Positions 14,400 through 22,767 are shown, counted from the first letter of the stretch. The stretch is 32,404 nucleotides of DNA from Sphingomonas sp. PsM26 (GCA_030433805.1 JARUXA010000032.1:1-32404); one strand, 5' to 3'. Made by a program: numbers and translations. Notes: generated by a model not told the origin, from the sequence alone.

Positions 14400-14454
14400 T
14401 AGATTCTAATTCGCGGCCGAAAACCGGCTTATTCCCAGTAGCTTACGAGAAGTG

Positions 14455-14718
14455 TCCTGACCTTGCGGGGGAGTTTCGCTGACCCATTGGGGGCTACATC
14501 CTGTCCTGCCGGGGGAAGCTTCCTGACTGATTGGGGTTATCCTGACCATTTGGGGGCGGCGGGAATATCGCGTTCAGATCGGTTTTCCGATCCCAGTTTC
14601 CGCGACAAATTTCGCAAAATCGACAGTTTGGGCAACAAGAACGCATGCTCGTCGCGACTCGAGACTTTAACAGGGCTTTTCCAGATCTGACACCGTCATC
14701 ATCCTGACCACTTGGGGG
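14455..14718 (+). repeat. Iteron array of the replication origin
   Basis: 17-bp iterons with consensus TCCTGACCnnTTGGGGG start at 14455, 14477, 14499, 14521 and 14540, with a further copy at 14702. The first four are exactly 22 bp apart, two helical turns, so RepA monomers would bind one face of the DNA. Between 14557 and 14701 lies an AT-richer stretch with a perfect hairpin GATCGG-TTTT-CCGATC (14577-14592). This is the standard layout of an oriV next to a Rep_3 gene. The rest of 14400-14814 is non-coding. Confidence 0.85.
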
Positions 14719-14737
14719 ACGCTGAATCCAAAATCGT

Positions 14738-14771
14738 CCTGACCTGACTTGACGGTGGAGGTCAGGTCAGG
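14738..14771. promoter_or_regulatory. repA operator inverted repeat
   Basis: CCTGACCTGAC (14738-14748) and GTCAGGTCAGG (14761-14771) are perfect inverted repeats with a 12-bp spacer, 43 bp before the repA start. Each arm contains the CCTGAC part of the iteron. In Rep_3 plasmids, Rep dimers bind such an iteron-related inverted repeat to repress their own gene. Confidence 0.75.
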
Positions 14772-14814
14772 CAGCAATCACGCCTCTGACCTCTGATTCT
14801 GATCGTGTTATGGC

Positions 14815-15963
14815 ATGGAAGCCGGCGATAGTGAAAGTGTTGTTGTAGTCGAGGAGGCCACCGAGGAGCCGCTTCCGGGCCGTTCGATGCGCGTGGCTGC
14901 GGCATTGCGCGCTAAAGGCGGCGACGAGTTCGCAAAGCCGGGCAATATCATCGAGGTGAAGTTCGTCAAAGGCGAATCGCTGAGCCTTACGGCATCGCGC
15001 TTACTGGCTTTGATGATTTTAACAGCAGGCGGGGATGCTTGGGAAGACAAGCCACACCGAATGCGAAAGGCCGACATTCGCCGCGGCCATAAAGGCAATG
15101 AGCGGATCACGGACATGCTCCAGGAACTCCATCGGACACTGTTTGCTGTCGATGATCGATCATGGCGCGGGAAGAAGGCCACCACCCTGTTCTCTCTCAT
15201 TTCCCGATCGCGGGAAGAAACGGAGGAGGAGGGCGAGGCCGGGTGGATTGAATGGGAATTTACCGCTGATGCTAGAAAACTAATTCAGGCATCCGAGACT
15301 TATGCGGTCCTGAACCGTCAGGCAGTCCTCGGTTTTCGCTCGAACTATGCGCTCAAGCTTTATGAACTGGGGGCGCTTCGGCTGCATCGCAGGCAGGCAA
15401 CATGGCGCGGGGATATGACCGCGCTGCGCGCTGCTCTCGGCATACCTCCCGAAGTTTACACCGATTTTGCGCAGCTTCGGCGGAAGGTACTTGAGAAAGC
15501 AAAGGCTGAGATTGATCAGCTTGCGCATTTCCGCGTCGAGTGGCGGGAGATCAGGCAGGGTCGGACCGTCGTGGAGATTGAATTCCGGTTTGAACCGAAG
15601 GACACACCAGCGCTCATCGCCACCGTCGATGAGCTCGAACGCCATTCCGGCGGGCGTCGACAGCGGCGGGATGGAACGGTCGAAGTGATGACGACCGTGC
15701 CTGCCATCGCAGTGCAGAAGCCGGCCCCCGTTCCAGCGAAGTCGGCTGAGCTCATCTTTCCGTCGGGATCAATCCGATTTGGAGCAGATGAGCTTGCGGC
15801 GATTGCCCGGCACGACGGCGGGGGCTGGGACATCGATCTGATCGCAGACGGCTTCAGACAGCAAATGGGCGATCGGATTGAGAAGGTTCGAGGAGCAAAA
15901 TTGCTAAAAGCTTGGACGGGATTTTGTGAGGGTTGGGTTACTCGGCGGGGCAGGGCTTCGTAA
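14815..15963 (+). CDS. repA: Rep_3-family replication initiator protein
   Basis: 382 residues. The N-terminal ~40 residues are acidic and flexible. The initiator core follows: PGNIIEVKFVKGESLSLTASRLLALMI, a first winged helix with RSNYALKLYELGALR, and the second winged-helix part DFAQLRRKVLEKAKAEIDQLAHFRVEW, all typical of iteron-binding Rep_3 proteins. A proline-rich linker and a C-terminal domain (FGADELAAIARHDGGGWDIDLIADGFRQQM) follow. It binds the iterons upstream to open the origin, and the inverted repeat as a dimer for autoregulation. parA and parB follow on the same strand, the usual rep-par backbone order on sphingomonad plasmids. Confidence 0.93.
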   Translation: MEAGDSESVVVVEEATEEPLPGRSMRVAAALRAKGGDEFAKPGNIIEVKFVKGESLSLTASRLLALMILTAGGDAWEDKPHRMRKADIRRGHKGNERITDMLQELHRTLFAVDDRSWRGKKATTLFSLISRSREETEEEGEAGWIEWEFTADARKLIQASETYAVLNRQAVLGFRSNYALKLYELGALRLHRRQATWRGDMTALRAALGIPPEVYTDFAQLRRKVLEKAKAEIDQLAHFRVEWREIRQGRTVVEIEFRFEPKDTPALIATVDELERHSGGRRQRRDGTVEVMTTVPAIAVQKPAPVPAKSAELIFPSGSIRFGADELAAIARHDGGGWDIDLIADGFRQQMGDRIEKVRGAKLLKAWTGFCEGWVTRRGRAS

Positions 15964-15964
15964 A

Positions 15965-15984
15965 AAATTGCACGCGTGCAATTT
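15965..15984. promoter_or_regulatory. 20-bp perfect palindrome, candidate parS or parA operator (site 1)
   Basis: AAATTGCACGCGTGCAATTT, perfectly palindromic, lies two bases after the repA stop. The identical sequence recurs at 17337-17356 between parA and parB. Its size and position match a ParB centromere or a ParA operator. Confidence 0.65.
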
Positions 15985-15990
15985 CGTTTG

Positions 15991-16007
15991 CCCCCAAAAG
16001 GTCAGGA
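15991..16007 (-). repeat. Inverted-orientation iteron between repA and parA
   Basis: CCCCCAAAAGGTCAGGA is the exact reverse complement of the iteron consensus and lies in the repA-parA spacer. It is far from the main array and reversed, so it may aid handcuffing or copy-number control. Confidence 0.7.
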
Positions 16008-16070
16008 TAGCCTCGGAGCTGACCAAGGGTGCATTTCTCGCCACACCAGCTTTCGCAATTTTTAAGTTTA

Positions 16071-16100
16071 TTGACAAAAAAGCGCAAGTAAGCGAACCAT
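16071..16100 (+). promoter_or_regulatory. Possible parAB promoter
   Basis: A perfect TTGACA (16071-16076) lies 56 bp before the parA start, with a poor -10 (AACCAT, 16095-16100) at 18 bp spacing. It follows the palindrome and iteron, so both could control it. Confidence 0.35.
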
Positions 16101-16126
16101 GCCCCAGATTTCAAAAAGGTGGGCAT

Positions 16127-17329
16127 GTGACATCGGCATTGGATATTGAGGGCGCCCAAGACTTAGTGTCGGTAGCGACGCTCGCTGCCCGCACGTCGTC
16201 GGTGCTCGAGAAGCTCCGGGATTCTGCGCGGAGTGCTCGTGCTGGTGATCGGCGCGAACCTACATTTACCATAAGCAAGGCCGCCGAGCTGGTGGGACGA
16301 ACGGCCGCTGCAATCCGAGATGCCGAAAAAGATGGTCGGCTTCCAGAGCCGGTGCGCGGCGAGAATAACCGGCGGGAGCGATACACGCTTGCTCAGATTA
16401 ACGACATGCGGGGGGTGTTCGGGACGCGGCCTTATCGCACCGCTGAAGATCCGTGCTGCGTCGTTGCGGTCCAGAACTTCAAGGGGGGCGTCGGGAAATC
16501 GACGCTCGCGGTCCACCTTTCCCAGTACCTAGCAATTCACGGGTATCGCGTTGCATTGATTGATTGCGACAGCCAGGCGTCCGCGACAACACTTTTTGGG
16601 TATGTCCCTGATCTGGATCTTACGGAGGATGACACGCTCTATCCGTTCCTGCGGGAAGAGGAGCGGACATCGCTCGATTACGCGTTGCGCAAGACGCACT
16701 TCGACGGACTTGAGCTAATTCCGGCTAATTTGCGGTTGTTCAACTCTGAATATGAACTGGCAGCAAGGATGGCACGTGGCAGCGGCGAACTGCTCGACCG
16801 CCTGAGGATAGGCATCGACAGCATTTCGGATAGGTTCGACGTGATCGTGATGGACCCGCCCCCCGCGCTCGGCGCTATCTCGCTTTCAGTCCTTCGCGCC
16901 GCCAATGCACTCATTGTGCCGGTGCCGCCGACAGTGATGGACTTTTCCTCAACCGCAGCATTTCTGTCGATGCTCGACGAGACGATCGAACAGCTGACGG
17001 AACGCGGCCTCGCTCCCGATCTGCAGTTCCTTCGGTTTGTTGCGTCGAAGGTCGACGAGAACAAGTCGATGCAGAAAGAACTGCTCAACCTCATGCGAAC
17101 CCTTTTCGGGCATGCCATGATCCGCACGCCGCTAAAGGATTCCGCTGAGATCGACAACGCTACGGCGCGATTAATGACGGTCTATGAGTTAGACGGGCCA
17201 GCCACCAGCTCGCAGGTTCGTAACCGATGCCTCGCCTATCTCGACGGTGTAAATCAGGAAATCGAGGTCGATGTGCGGTCGATGTGGCCAAGCCATCGTG
17301 CCCGCTTGCGCCAGGAGGCACTGGCGTGA
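16127..17329 (+). CDS. parA: ParA partition ATPase (type Ia, with N-terminal HTH)
   Basis: 400 residues from GTG 16127, chosen for AAGGTGGG just upstream; the open frame to 15926 crosses the spacer palindrome and is not coding. Residues ~45-100 form a MerR-like winged helix (FTISKAAELVGRTAAAIRDAEKDGRLP). The ATPase follows with deviant Walker A KGGVGKS at 119-125, LIDCDSQASAT and Walker B FDVIVMDPPP. This long type both moves the plasmid with ParB and represses its own promoter. parB starts 46 bp later with the palindrome between them. It is distinct from the short ParA at 2822, so this molecule carries two partition systems. Confidence 0.93.
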   Translation: MTSALDIEGAQDLVSVATLAARTSSVLEKLRDSARSARAGDRREPTFTISKAAELVGRTAAAIRDAEKDGRLPEPVRGENNRRERYTLAQINDMRGVFGTRPYRTAEDPCCVVAVQNFKGGVGKSTLAVHLSQYLAIHGYRVALIDCDSQASATTLFGYVPDLDLTEDDTLYPFLREEERTSLDYALRKTHFDGLELIPANLRLFNSEYELAARMARGSGELLDRLRIGIDSISDRFDVIVMDPPPALGAISLSVLRAANALIVPVPPTVMDFSSTAAFLSMLDETIEQLTERGLAPDLQFLRFVASKVDENKSMQKELLNLMRTLFGHAMIRTPLKDSAEIDNATARLMTVYELDGPATSSQVRNRCLAYLDGVNQEIEVDVRSMWPSHRARLRQEALA

Positions 17330-17336
17330 AAACGCG

Positions 17337-17356
17337 AAATTGCACGCGTGCAATTT
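17337..17356. promoter_or_regulatory. 20-bp perfect palindrome, candidate parS (site 2)
   Basis: Identical to 15965-15984 and placed in the short parA-parB spacer, 19 bp before the parB start and next to its CGGAGG ribosome site. Exact conservation in two non-coding spacers implies a bound protein, ParB or ParA. Confidence 0.65.
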
Positions 17357-17375
17357 GCGAGAACCGGAGGGCCGC

Positions 17376-18386
17376 ATGAGCGGGAAGAACAGTGGATTTG
17401 CAGCCGATCTCGCTGCCGGAATCGACCTTAGCAATGAGGCCGCGCCGAGACGTAGCGGGATCGCAAACAATGTTCTCACGGGGCGAAGCAACCGAATTGC
17501 GGAACTCGCTTCGGGTGCCGTGATCACCCGGACCCACGAACTGGTCGATCCAGCACGCTGTCGCATGTGGTCCGGGCATAATCGCGAATATGGGTTGCTG
17601 AACGAGCAACGCTGCGAAGATTTGATCGAGAGCATCAAGGCGCAGGGTCGGCAGGAGATGCCGGCCATCGTCCGCCGCGTTTCGGGCGATCCGGATTGCG
17701 ACTTCGAGGTAATCTGCGGGGCGCGCCGCCACTGGACGATCAGCTGGCTTCGGTCGCACAACTATCCAGAGTTCAAATTCCTTGTCGACATTCGGGAAAT
17801 CGGCGATGAGGAAGCGTTCCGGCTGGCTGACATTGAAAACCGAGCGCGCGATGATCTTACCGACCTCGAGCGCGCGCGCGATTATCTTCGGGCGCTCGAC
17901 GCCTATTATGGAGGGCGCCAAAAGACGATGGCGGAGAGGATCAACGTCAGTGAAAGCTGGCTAACTCGGTATCTTGATCTGGCGCGCCTGCCCGAGTCCT
18001 TAATGGCGGCATTCCCGGAACCGCAGTTGCTTACCATCCGAAACGTGATCGCTTTGAAGCCACTACTGAAGCCGGAGGAAAAGCGAGTTCGGGTCTTTCA
18101 GGAGGCTGCAATGCTAAGGAAGCGGCAGATAGACACCGGAACCCCGATGCCCGTCCTTGATATCATCCGGGCGTTGAGCGCAGTTGCGCCCCCCCCCAGA
18201 AAGTCAGGATCCCCCAAAAGGTCAGGATTGGTCCAGACCATCTCGTCCGCTAAGGGGAAGGCTGTTCTTCGGATCGAAAGCGCCGATCGCAAGGGTGTCC
18301 GCCTGACGCTGTTACATAAAAGTGGAGCTTCTCGGGAAGACGCGGAGAAGGCAATACGAGAGGTGCTCGACCAGCACTGGACGTAA
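17376..18386 (+). CDS. parB: ParB partition protein
   Basis: 336 residues from ATG 17376 with CGGAGG upstream. The ParB/Spo0J N-terminal domain spans about 45-150, with the NTP-binding patch motif CGARRHWT (box II) and EAFRLADIENRARDDLTDLERARDYL. A helix-turn-helix TMAERINVSESWLTRYLDLARLP is at about 185-210, and a dimerisation part at the C-terminus. ParB loads at parS as a CTP-dependent clamp and stimulates ParA. Oddly, the linker VAPPPRKSGSPKRSGLV (about 273-289) is encoded by two reverse iterons, so replication-control DNA is built into the gene. Confidence 0.92.
   Translation: MSGKNSGFAADLAAGIDLSNEAAPRRSGIANNVLTGRSNRIAELASGAVITRTHELVDPARCRMWSGHNREYGLLNEQRCEDLIESIKAQGRQEMPAIVRRVSGDPDCDFEVICGARRHWTISWLRSHNYPEFKFLVDIREIGDEEAFRLADIENRARDDLTDLERARDYLRALDAYYGGRQKTMAERINVSESWLTRYLDLARLPESLMAAFPEPQLLTIRNVIALKPLLKPEEKRVRVFQEAAMLRKRQIDTGTPMPVLDIIRALSAVAPPPRKSGSPKRSGLVQTISSAKGKAVLRIESADRKGVRLTLLHKSGASREDAEKAIREVLDQHWT
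18193..18227 (-). repeat. Two reverse iterons inside parB
   Basis: CCCCCAGAAAGTCAGGA (18193-18209) and CCCCCAAAAGGTCAGGA (18211-18227) lie side by side, 18 bp apart, in the parB linker. The second matches the copy at 15991 exactly. Confidence 0.8.
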
Positions 18387-18453
18387 GGGAGATACCAGGA
18401 CTCAATGCGTTGAGCTTCTCTACAACGCGTCCTTCTGGGCAGTGAGGTTGAAT

Positions 18454-19512
18454 CTAGGAGATTGGCTCTCCCGCAGGACCGATCACACCGAACTTCTCGA
18501 GGACGAGATCTAGAGCCGCCATCTCGCGATCAAAAGCCGTCAAGGTTGGTTCGAGCTCCGTCAGCTGTCGGGGTGGGGCGCGGGGTCGTCCGACCTGTCG
18601 GGTGACGTACCCGAACGCTATTGCGATATCCGGAGCCATATAGGCGCGCCAAGCCATTCGACCGCTGACCTCGGCGAGCAGTTCGAGGTCCGCGGCGCGT
18701 GCAAGCAGCTTTCCGGCCCCCGAAAGTGTCATGTTTAAACGCTGTGCAATTTGACGCGGGCTCACCACCGGCGCGAACTGAACCAGAGCGGCGAGTTCCA
18801 GAAGCCTACCAGGCCGGTGCGCGGCACGGATCGCTTCGGCTGTCCGCAGCCGGTGATCCTCAAGCGCCTGGAGTCGATCAAGAGCCTCGTCGGCGCGATC
18901 GGCAAGACCACGCAGGTTGCGTACGATGATGGCCTCGCCCTCGCGCGGAGCGAGGCGCATCGCCTTATCACCGACTGTGAGACACGGGAGCGTTGCCCGA
19001 GTGATGGCCATCGAGCGGAGCAGGACGGGGAACGTCAGCCACGGAGCGATGGTAGCGTCGGCTCGCGCATGATACGCGGTGACCTCGAGAGTCCGAAGTA
19101 ATGCGGGGCGCCGGTTCCAGTCCTCGCCCACGGCGGTCGGCATAGTGACAATGTCCCGCCAATAGTGCGGCGTGTGTTGCCGCAACCGCGCTTGCCATTC
19201 GTGCAAGGCCCCGGGATCTTCCGTATGGGTCGGGACCAGCGGTCGACCGGGGAGTTTGATCGCACATTCACGACCAAAAATGTCGATTTCGTCAATTTCG
19301 ACAGACTGCCCCCTGAGTGCGGTGGCATACCCCGTCCAAGAAGCCCGAATGGCCCACGACGCAGCGACCGGACTGACGCAGACGCGGGCATCTAGCCTGC
19401 CTATGGCCGCCGCGGCGCGCTCAATAGCAGTCACGAGTTTGGGGGTCCAAACCGGCTTCGAAAGGTCAGGAATAGCGCGCGTCACAATGTCATTATATCC
19501 CGAACGTGGCAT
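18454..19512 (-). CDS. DUF1612 / HTH_13 family protein
   Basis: 352 residues. The pattern WNRRPALLRTLEVTAYHARADATIAPWLTFPVLLRSMAITRATLPCLTVGDKA is the DUF1612 region. The C-terminal PRQIAQRLNMTLSGAGKLLARAADLELLAEVSGRMAWRAYMAPDIAIAFG matches the HTH_13 DNA-binding domain that accompanies it in rhizobial and sphingomonad plasmid and symbiosis-island genes. A role as DNA-binding regulator is likely but unproven. It is convergent with parB. Its early codons (IPDLSKP) contain a partial iteron half-site (19460-19471, TCCTGACCTTT). Confidence 0.78.
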   Translation of the reverse strand: MPRSGYNDIVTRAIPDLSKPVWTPKLVTAIERAAAAIGRLDARVCVSPVAASWAIRASWTGYATALRGQSVEIDEIDIFGRECAIKLPGRPLVPTHTEDPGALHEWQARLRQHTPHYWRDIVTMPTAVGEDWNRRPALLRTLEVTAYHARADATIAPWLTFPVLLRSMAITRATLPCLTVGDKAMRLAPREGEAIIVRNLRGLADRADEALDRLQALEDHRLRTAEAIRAAHRPGRLLELAALVQFAPVVSPRQIAQRLNMTLSGAGKLLARAADLELLAEVSGRMAWRAYMAPDIAIAFGYVTRQVGRPRAPPRQLTELEPTLTAFDREMAALDLVLEKFGVIGPAGEPIS

Positions 19513-19634
19513 CTCAGTCTAGCATGGGCAGGTCATCGAACTATGCGTATTCAATAATTGCAGTTATCACATAAGCGTAATTGACCATCCTGCATAAGGT
19601 GCGGTAGATGCGTTGCGGAGGAGTAAGGCGCGCA

Positions 19635-20873
19635 ATGAGCACCGAAACCGCGTCGGAAGGGCATGAGTCCGCTATTGCGGCATCTGAGGCAAGCGTGCCC
19701 ACCATCAGACCGCCGGACGACCTCTCCTGGATCGTTGTACGGATGCGTGCGGGCGAGCGCATCGCCGTCAACGAGGCGCTTATCGCCGCTTATCAGGCGG
19801 CCTCGTCGCCCCACAGCATCCGGGCGGTCAAATCCGACATTGCGGCGTTTGATGCTTGGTGTCGGCACACTAACCGGATCGCGCTACCGGCGACGGCCGA
19901 GACTGTGGCCGACTATCTTGATGCCCGAGCAGGAAAGGGGAGCCGGCCGGCTTCGTTGTCCCGCTACAAGGCGTCGATCGCCAAAATCCATCAATTGCTT
20001 GATCTCAAGGATCCGACGCCCGCCCCGCTGGTCAAGCTGCGGCTACAGGCTGTACGTCGCAAGAAGGGGACGGCCCAGAAACAGGCGCGGCCGCTCCGGT
20101 TCAAAGGTCCAGTACGCGACGTCGAGCGCGACAAGGCGCGCGGGCTCAATATCCGGGCCTTGCTCGAAAGCTGCGGGGATGATCTGCCTGAACTGCGCGA
20201 TCGCGCGCTCCTGTCGACTGCGTATGACACAGGTTTGCGCGCATCTGAGCTGGTGGCAGTCGCCATCGACCATATCAAGGAAGCGATCGACCCCGAAGCG
20301 CGGCTGCTGCAAATCCTGCGACACAAGGGTGATCAGGATGGGGAGGGAGCCACCGCCTATCTTAGCCCGCGGACCGTTGCGGCGATAGCTGCCTGGACCG
20401 AGGCGGCCGAGATCACGACCGGGCCGCTTTTCCGACGGGTGCAAGTTCGTCGTTACAAGGCTCGCGCAGCGGTGCGTGGCCGCTCGATCCATAGCATCTC
20501 GGGGCGGGAGACGTGGGATCTGCGCAAGACACTTTCCAAACCTGCGGTGAAGGCGCGCGTGGCGTATGACGTTGGCATTGTAGCGTTGCATCCAGGCTCG
20601 ATAGGACAGATCTTTCGATCGATTATCCAGCGCGCGTTTAACCGCAGTGCGCTGCCCGACCTGACTGAAGAGGATATCGCTCGACTGCTCAAAGGCATCA
20701 GCTCCCACTCGACGCGGATTGGGCTTAACCAGGACCTGTTTGCCAGTGGTGAGGACCTGGCGGGTATTATGGACGCTTTGCGATGGAAATCAGCGCGGAT
20801 GCCGCTTGCGTACAATCGCAATCTTGCGGCAGAGCAAGGTGCCGCCGGTCGCCTTATGGCAAAGATCGCTTGA
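19635..20873 (+). CDS. Tyrosine recombinase (phage-integrase family)
   Basis: 412 residues from ATG 19635 (nine residues shorter than the longest frame). An N-terminal SAM-like core-binding domain is at about 45-150 (HSIRAVKSDIAAFDAWCRHTNRIALPA). Catalytic residues are seen: Arg202 in TGLRASELVAV, His358 and Arg361 in SSHSTRIG, and the nucleophile Tyr393 in LAYNRNL; a Trp stands at the second His position (ALRWKSA). It would catalyse site-specific recombination such as plasmid dimer resolution or element integration. Three ~90-bp structured repeats lie just downstream and may be its substrate. No phage genes are near. Confidence 0.88.
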   Translation: MSTETASEGHESAIAASEASVPTIRPPDDLSWIVVRMRAGERIAVNEALIAAYQAASSPHSIRAVKSDIAAFDAWCRHTNRIALPATAETVADYLDARAGKGSRPASLSRYKASIAKIHQLLDLKDPTPAPLVKLRLQAVRRKKGTAQKQARPLRFKGPVRDVERDKARGLNIRALLESCGDDLPELRDRALLSTAYDTGLRASELVAVAIDHIKEAIDPEARLLQILRHKGDQDGEGATAYLSPRTVAAIAAWTEAAEITTGPLFRRVQVRRYKARAAVRGRSIHSISGRETWDLRKTLSKPAVKARVAYDVGIVALHPGSIGQIFRSIIQRAFNRSALPDLTEEDIARLLKGISSHSTRIGLNQDLFASGEDLAGIMDALRWKSARMPLAYNRNLAAEQGAAGRLMAKIA

Positions 20874-20910
20874 TCCTTCGAGAATTGGACCGTTTACATT
20901 TCGATAACAT

Positions 20911-21156
20911 TTGGTGGAAAGCGGTCCGTCCGCTTTCAGGAGGCGAACGGCGTAAGCGTACATTCGTTCAGGCAGCTAGGCAGGGGGCTGTAGCGTCATT
21001 TTGGGTGGAAAGCGGCCCTTCCGCTTTCGAGCGGCGATCGGCGTAAGCAGACGTTCGTTCATGGTGCCGGGTGAGGGAGCGGCACTGCCATTTGGGTGGA
21101 AACCGGCCCGTCCGCTCTTCGGCGACGATCATTGTGAACGGACGTCTTTACCGAGG
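20911..21156. repeat. Three ~90-bp tandem repeats after the recombinase
   Basis: Units start at 20911, 21001 and 21092 with TTGGGTGGAAAGCGG-type sequence. In the first two units GAAAGCGG and CCGCTTTC form a perfect 8-bp stem with a 5-nt loop; the third is degenerate (GAAACCGG). Each unit then carries a GGCGTAAGC and ACATTCGTTC-like element. The stretch 20874-21313 has no gene. It may be a recombination site array or a dispersed genomic repeat. Confidence 0.7.
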
Positions 21157-21313
21157 TATGCGGCCTATCTTGGCCACTAAGTCAAAGGGTAGAAAGGGTT
21201 AAAGAACGCGCTGCTCGCCCTTGCTTCGTGGAACGATTGCTGCCCCCTTGCGCTACCATTAGCCGGGAGGAAGATAATTTACGCATCAAGCACTATTCCG
21301 GGCTTGAATCACG

Positions 21314-22045
21314 TCAATCAATAAGCTGGTCAAGATGGAGGTAGTAGTCTTGGAAGTCCGCAAACTCACGAAGTTTTTGCATGTCGAGAACCGAAACAGA
21401 TCTACCATTTCGCGCAATCAAACCGGTCTTTTCTAGTTCTTTAACCATTCTGTTTACGTGAACTGTAGTTAGTCCCAGCGCATCGCTCATGTGCTCCTGC
21501 GTCATCGGGACCTTGCTCATTTCGCCATTTTGGAAAGTCACGGCTTCCAGACGAATCGCTATTTCGCAGAGGAGATGAGCAAGCCGCATCAAGGCGCTCC
21601 GGCGGCCAATATTGGTCATCCACTCCCATGCAATCGAACCGTCGACCAGCGTATCCCGCCAAAGGGCTTTCGCTATTGCAGGACGCACGGCCGCGAGGTC
21701 CAGAAGTGCCTGTCGAGGGATGCGCGCCACCATGATCGCGCTGAGCGCTTGCACGCTGTGATCAGCAAATTTAAGCAGCGAGTTTTGTATGTCGACCGCG
21801 TCGCCAGGAACTTGCAACGCTACGATTTGTCGACCGCCGTCCCCTACAACTTTCTGCCGGTACGCAAAGCCGCTAAGCAGTACGTACGCGAACGATGCCC
21901 TGTCGCCTTGGCGTACTAGGTATCGGCTCGGCTCCAGCTTGTTTACCGTGTACGGCAGCCCTAGAAGTGCGGATTCGTCTTCCGCTTGAAGATGATTGCG
22001 ACGCTTGAGCTTGTTGAGCAACGGCTGCAGAGTGAGGCGTTCCAT
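21314..22045 (-). CDS. Crp/Fnr-family transcription regulator
   Basis: 243 residues. The N-terminal cyclic-nucleotide-type beta barrel (about 20-130: YLVRQGDRASFAYVLLSGFAYRQKV, GDAVDIQNSLL) lacks a clear cAMP-binding signature and any cysteine cluster for an Fe-S centre. The C-terminal winged helix has MTQEHMSDALGLTTVHVNRMVKELEKTGLI as recognition helix. The ligand is unknown. It is paralogous to the regulator at 25057: both share GRRS/T, RLAHLLCE-type and DALGxTxVHxNRxxKEL motifs. It faces a ~500-bp non-coding region that likely holds its promoter. Confidence 0.88.
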   Translation of the reverse strand: MERLTLQPLLNKLKRRNHLQAEDESALLGLPYTVNKLEPSRYLVRQGDRASFAYVLLSGFAYRQKVVGDGGRQIVALQVPGDAVDIQNSLLKFADHSVQALSAIMVARIPRQALLDLAAVRPAIAKALWRDTLVDGSIAWEWMTNIGRRSALMRLAHLLCEIAIRLEAVTFQNGEMSKVPMTQEHMSDALGLTTVHVNRMVKELEKTGLIARNGRSVSVLDMQKLREFADFQDYYLHLDQLID

Positions 22046-22548
22046 GGTGAACTCTGAATCGTTTGTGGGAGCGCGACACTCTTATTCGCCGGCAGCAATC
22101 TGGCCGACGATGCCCTGCGATAACGCGGATCAGCTGGTCATTAATTGCTTTATGTTGGTAACCGGGCGACAGTTTGCACCGATTGAAACAAACCAGATTG
22201 CTCGTTTCTGCAATAATTGTTGGCGATTGTGCCGCATAACCGACGTTTGTTTATATTCCTTGTGAGTTGAGATTTGCTCGGTTCTTCCGATCCAACGGCG
22301 TTCGAGCAGGTAAATTAGCTGTGATTACGTCGCGGGCTTATCGATCGTATTCGTAGTTCGGTTATTGTAACCTCTACGCCGTTTCACGTTCCGAAAGGCG
22401 CCAAACCGATGGCCGTGCCGTAAGTTATAGTCAGGAACGTGTCGTTGACCCGTTAAGGTTTGGAATGAGGCGCTGCCAACTCGTCCGTGCAATCTATTTT
22501 TCAATGTTCCAACGATGGCTGGCAGTAACGTGTGGGACGGCCGTATTG
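22046..22548. other. Intergenic region without a gene
   Basis: No supportable coding sequence. On the minus strand near 22398-22372 GGAAC is followed 16 nt later by GTT, similar to the general-stress sigma (EcfG) promoter pattern, about 330 bp before the regulator gene. A single match of this size is weak evidence. Confidence 0.25.
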
Positions 22549-22767
22549 TTACTTCGGTTCATCGAGTGCCACGGCTACATCGTCCTGCCCTCTGTCCGCG
22601 GTTTCGACGATGTCGATCGCGTCGCCGATCCTGATAGTAGTGCGCGCGCGCAGTCCATAAATCTGGCTCTTCACCAGGAGCAGTGCGGCATGTTGATGGG
22701 CATCGTCGTCACAAAGAGGCCCGACAAAGTCGGTGATTGCAGCTTCAAACGCTAGCTGTGGCAGCAT
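22549..22767 (-). CDS. Small conserved protein, paralogue of the one at 25950
   Basis: 72 residues from ATG 22767; a start at 22860 is possible, but the extension is unlike the paralogue. Core: DDDAHQHAALLLVKSQIYGL then ARTTIRIGDAIDIVETADRG. The paralogue has DAHGQAAMLLVESLIHGL and ARSVIQVADAIDMVTVA, so about half of the positions in this core match. All-helical, soluble, no known motif. It lies between a Crp/Fnr gene and the GGDEF-EAL gene, divergent from the latter. No clear ribosome site. Confidence 0.6.
   Translation of the reverse strand: MLPQLAFEAAITDFVGPLCDDDAHQHAALLLVKSQIYGLRARTTIRIGDAIDIVETADRGQDDVAVALDEPK

Noticed and set aside
14455..14718. Regular short repeats that might be a CRISPR array
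   Set aside because: The units abut at 22 bp, leaving only 5-bp gaps, and fit the iteron layout beside repA; there are no cas genes.
15926..16126. N-terminal extension of the long ParA
   Set aside because: It would translate the non-coding palindrome and iteron (KLHACNF); a good ribosome site precedes GTG 16127.
22465..22755. 96-residue plus-strand open frame
   Set aside because: Antisense to the small paralogous protein at 22549, which has a clear homologue in this window.
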